DNA from: Clostridiales bacterium
GTDB lineage: Bacteria; Bacillota; Clostridia; Peptostreptococcales; Anaerovoracaceae
Assembly: GCA_015058155.1 (NCBI GenBank)
Contig: SVCW01000012.1
Location: forward strand, 1 to 41,679
DNA: 41,679 nucleotides
Direction of reading: 5' to 3'
Of this stretch, positions 41,602-41,679 are shown in pieces. The notes beneath the pieces are model-generated. The model was not told the origin of the DNA, searched no databases, and saw nothing but the letters and a program-made list of their open reading frames with translations. Made by a program: the position numbers and the translations under genes. Numbering within the stretch: the first letter of the stretch is position 1; every line of letters begins with the position of its first letter.

Positions 41602-41679
41602 TTATATATAATCCTTTACTATTTCATTATATTGCTCTTGCGTTATTCTGCATTTCGCAAATTCCACAAAGTCATTTTT
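41602..41679 (-). CDS. C-terminal end of an unidentified protein (cut by window edge)
   Basis: The final 25 codons of a minus-strand gene reading FVEFAKCRITQEQYNEIVKDYI before a TAA, followed at once by a strong terminator. The piece is too short to name a family; it is amphipathic-helix-like. The terminator directly after its stop is the main reason to call it a real gene end. Confidence 0.5.
   Translation of the reverse strand, partial: KNDFVEFAKCRITQEQYNEIVKDYI

Noticed and set aside
1..41679. tRNA or rRNA genes
   Set aside because: No TPsiC-box (GGTTCGAnTCC-like) sequence with a following acceptor stem and no rRNA-like blocks were noticed in the intergenic regions, though a small unusual RNA could be missed by eye.

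Overview
The window reads as chromosome of a low-to-mid GC anaerobic member of the Clostridia (Firmicutes). Supporting signs are strong AGGAGG-type ribosome binding sites, near-consensus sigma-A promoters, S-layer-homology (SLH) surface proteins, an oxygen-sensitive-lifestyle gene (rubrerythrin), clostridial thiolase, and a rho/yqhQ/prmC/prfA/tsaC/rpiB/upp housekeeping block. A member of the Peptostreptococcales/Anaerovoracaceae is my best guess, but that is inference without a 16S gene. Most genes lie on the minus strand.

Layout. 1-4.4 kb: tyrS (cut by the window edge), upp, rpiB, tsaC/ywlC, prfA and rpmE, with rpmE on its own promoter. 4.4-5.0 kb: a silent non-coding stretch with a GC-rich structured patch and an array of five TTGGAGT/ACTCCAA-type inverted pairs, each with exactly 20 bases between the arms. 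5.1-8.2 kb: pepV and a YfcC-family carrier, each closed off by a terminator and apparently inserted into the housekeeping block. 8.2-11.5 kb: prmC, yqhQ and rho. 11.6-23.3 kb: a cell-surface region with an SLH protein, an LCP-family ligase, a divergent TolC-like secreted protein, a BrnT/BrnA toxin-antitoxin pair, a 1,980-residue exported protein and a second SLH protein directly upstream of it. 23.4-28.9 kb: FMN alpha-hydroxy-acid enzyme, glnS, HU, thiolase, surE. 28.9-31.9 kb: sirtuin, then the paired TIGR03915/radical-SAM putative DNA-repair genes. 31.9-36.0 kb: patatin lipase, ECF S component, rubrerythrin, MarR regulator, thioesterase, tautomerase. 36.0-36.7 kb: HicAB. 36.85-39.6 kb: the main S-layer protein with an elaborate promoter and leader. 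40.0-41.5 kb: an apparently intact IS3-family (IS150-like) element. The right edge holds the tail of one more minus-strand gene.

How it fits together. Translation and termination functions (tyrS, prfA, prmC, rpmE, rho, tsaC, glnS) are mixed with nucleotide salvage (upp, surE). Three SLH proteins, the LCP enzyme (which would attach the wall polymer that SLH domains bind) and the giant exported protein suggest an S-layered envelope. The most interesting signals are regulatory: a 21-bp tandem direct repeat immediately upstream of the S-layer promoter, matched palindromes between the ECF and rubrerythrin genes, a perfect 20-bp palindrome inside the hicAB promoter, and the fixed-spacing repeat array at 4.6-5.0 kb. 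All assignments come from reading sequence and remembered family features; no database search was run.
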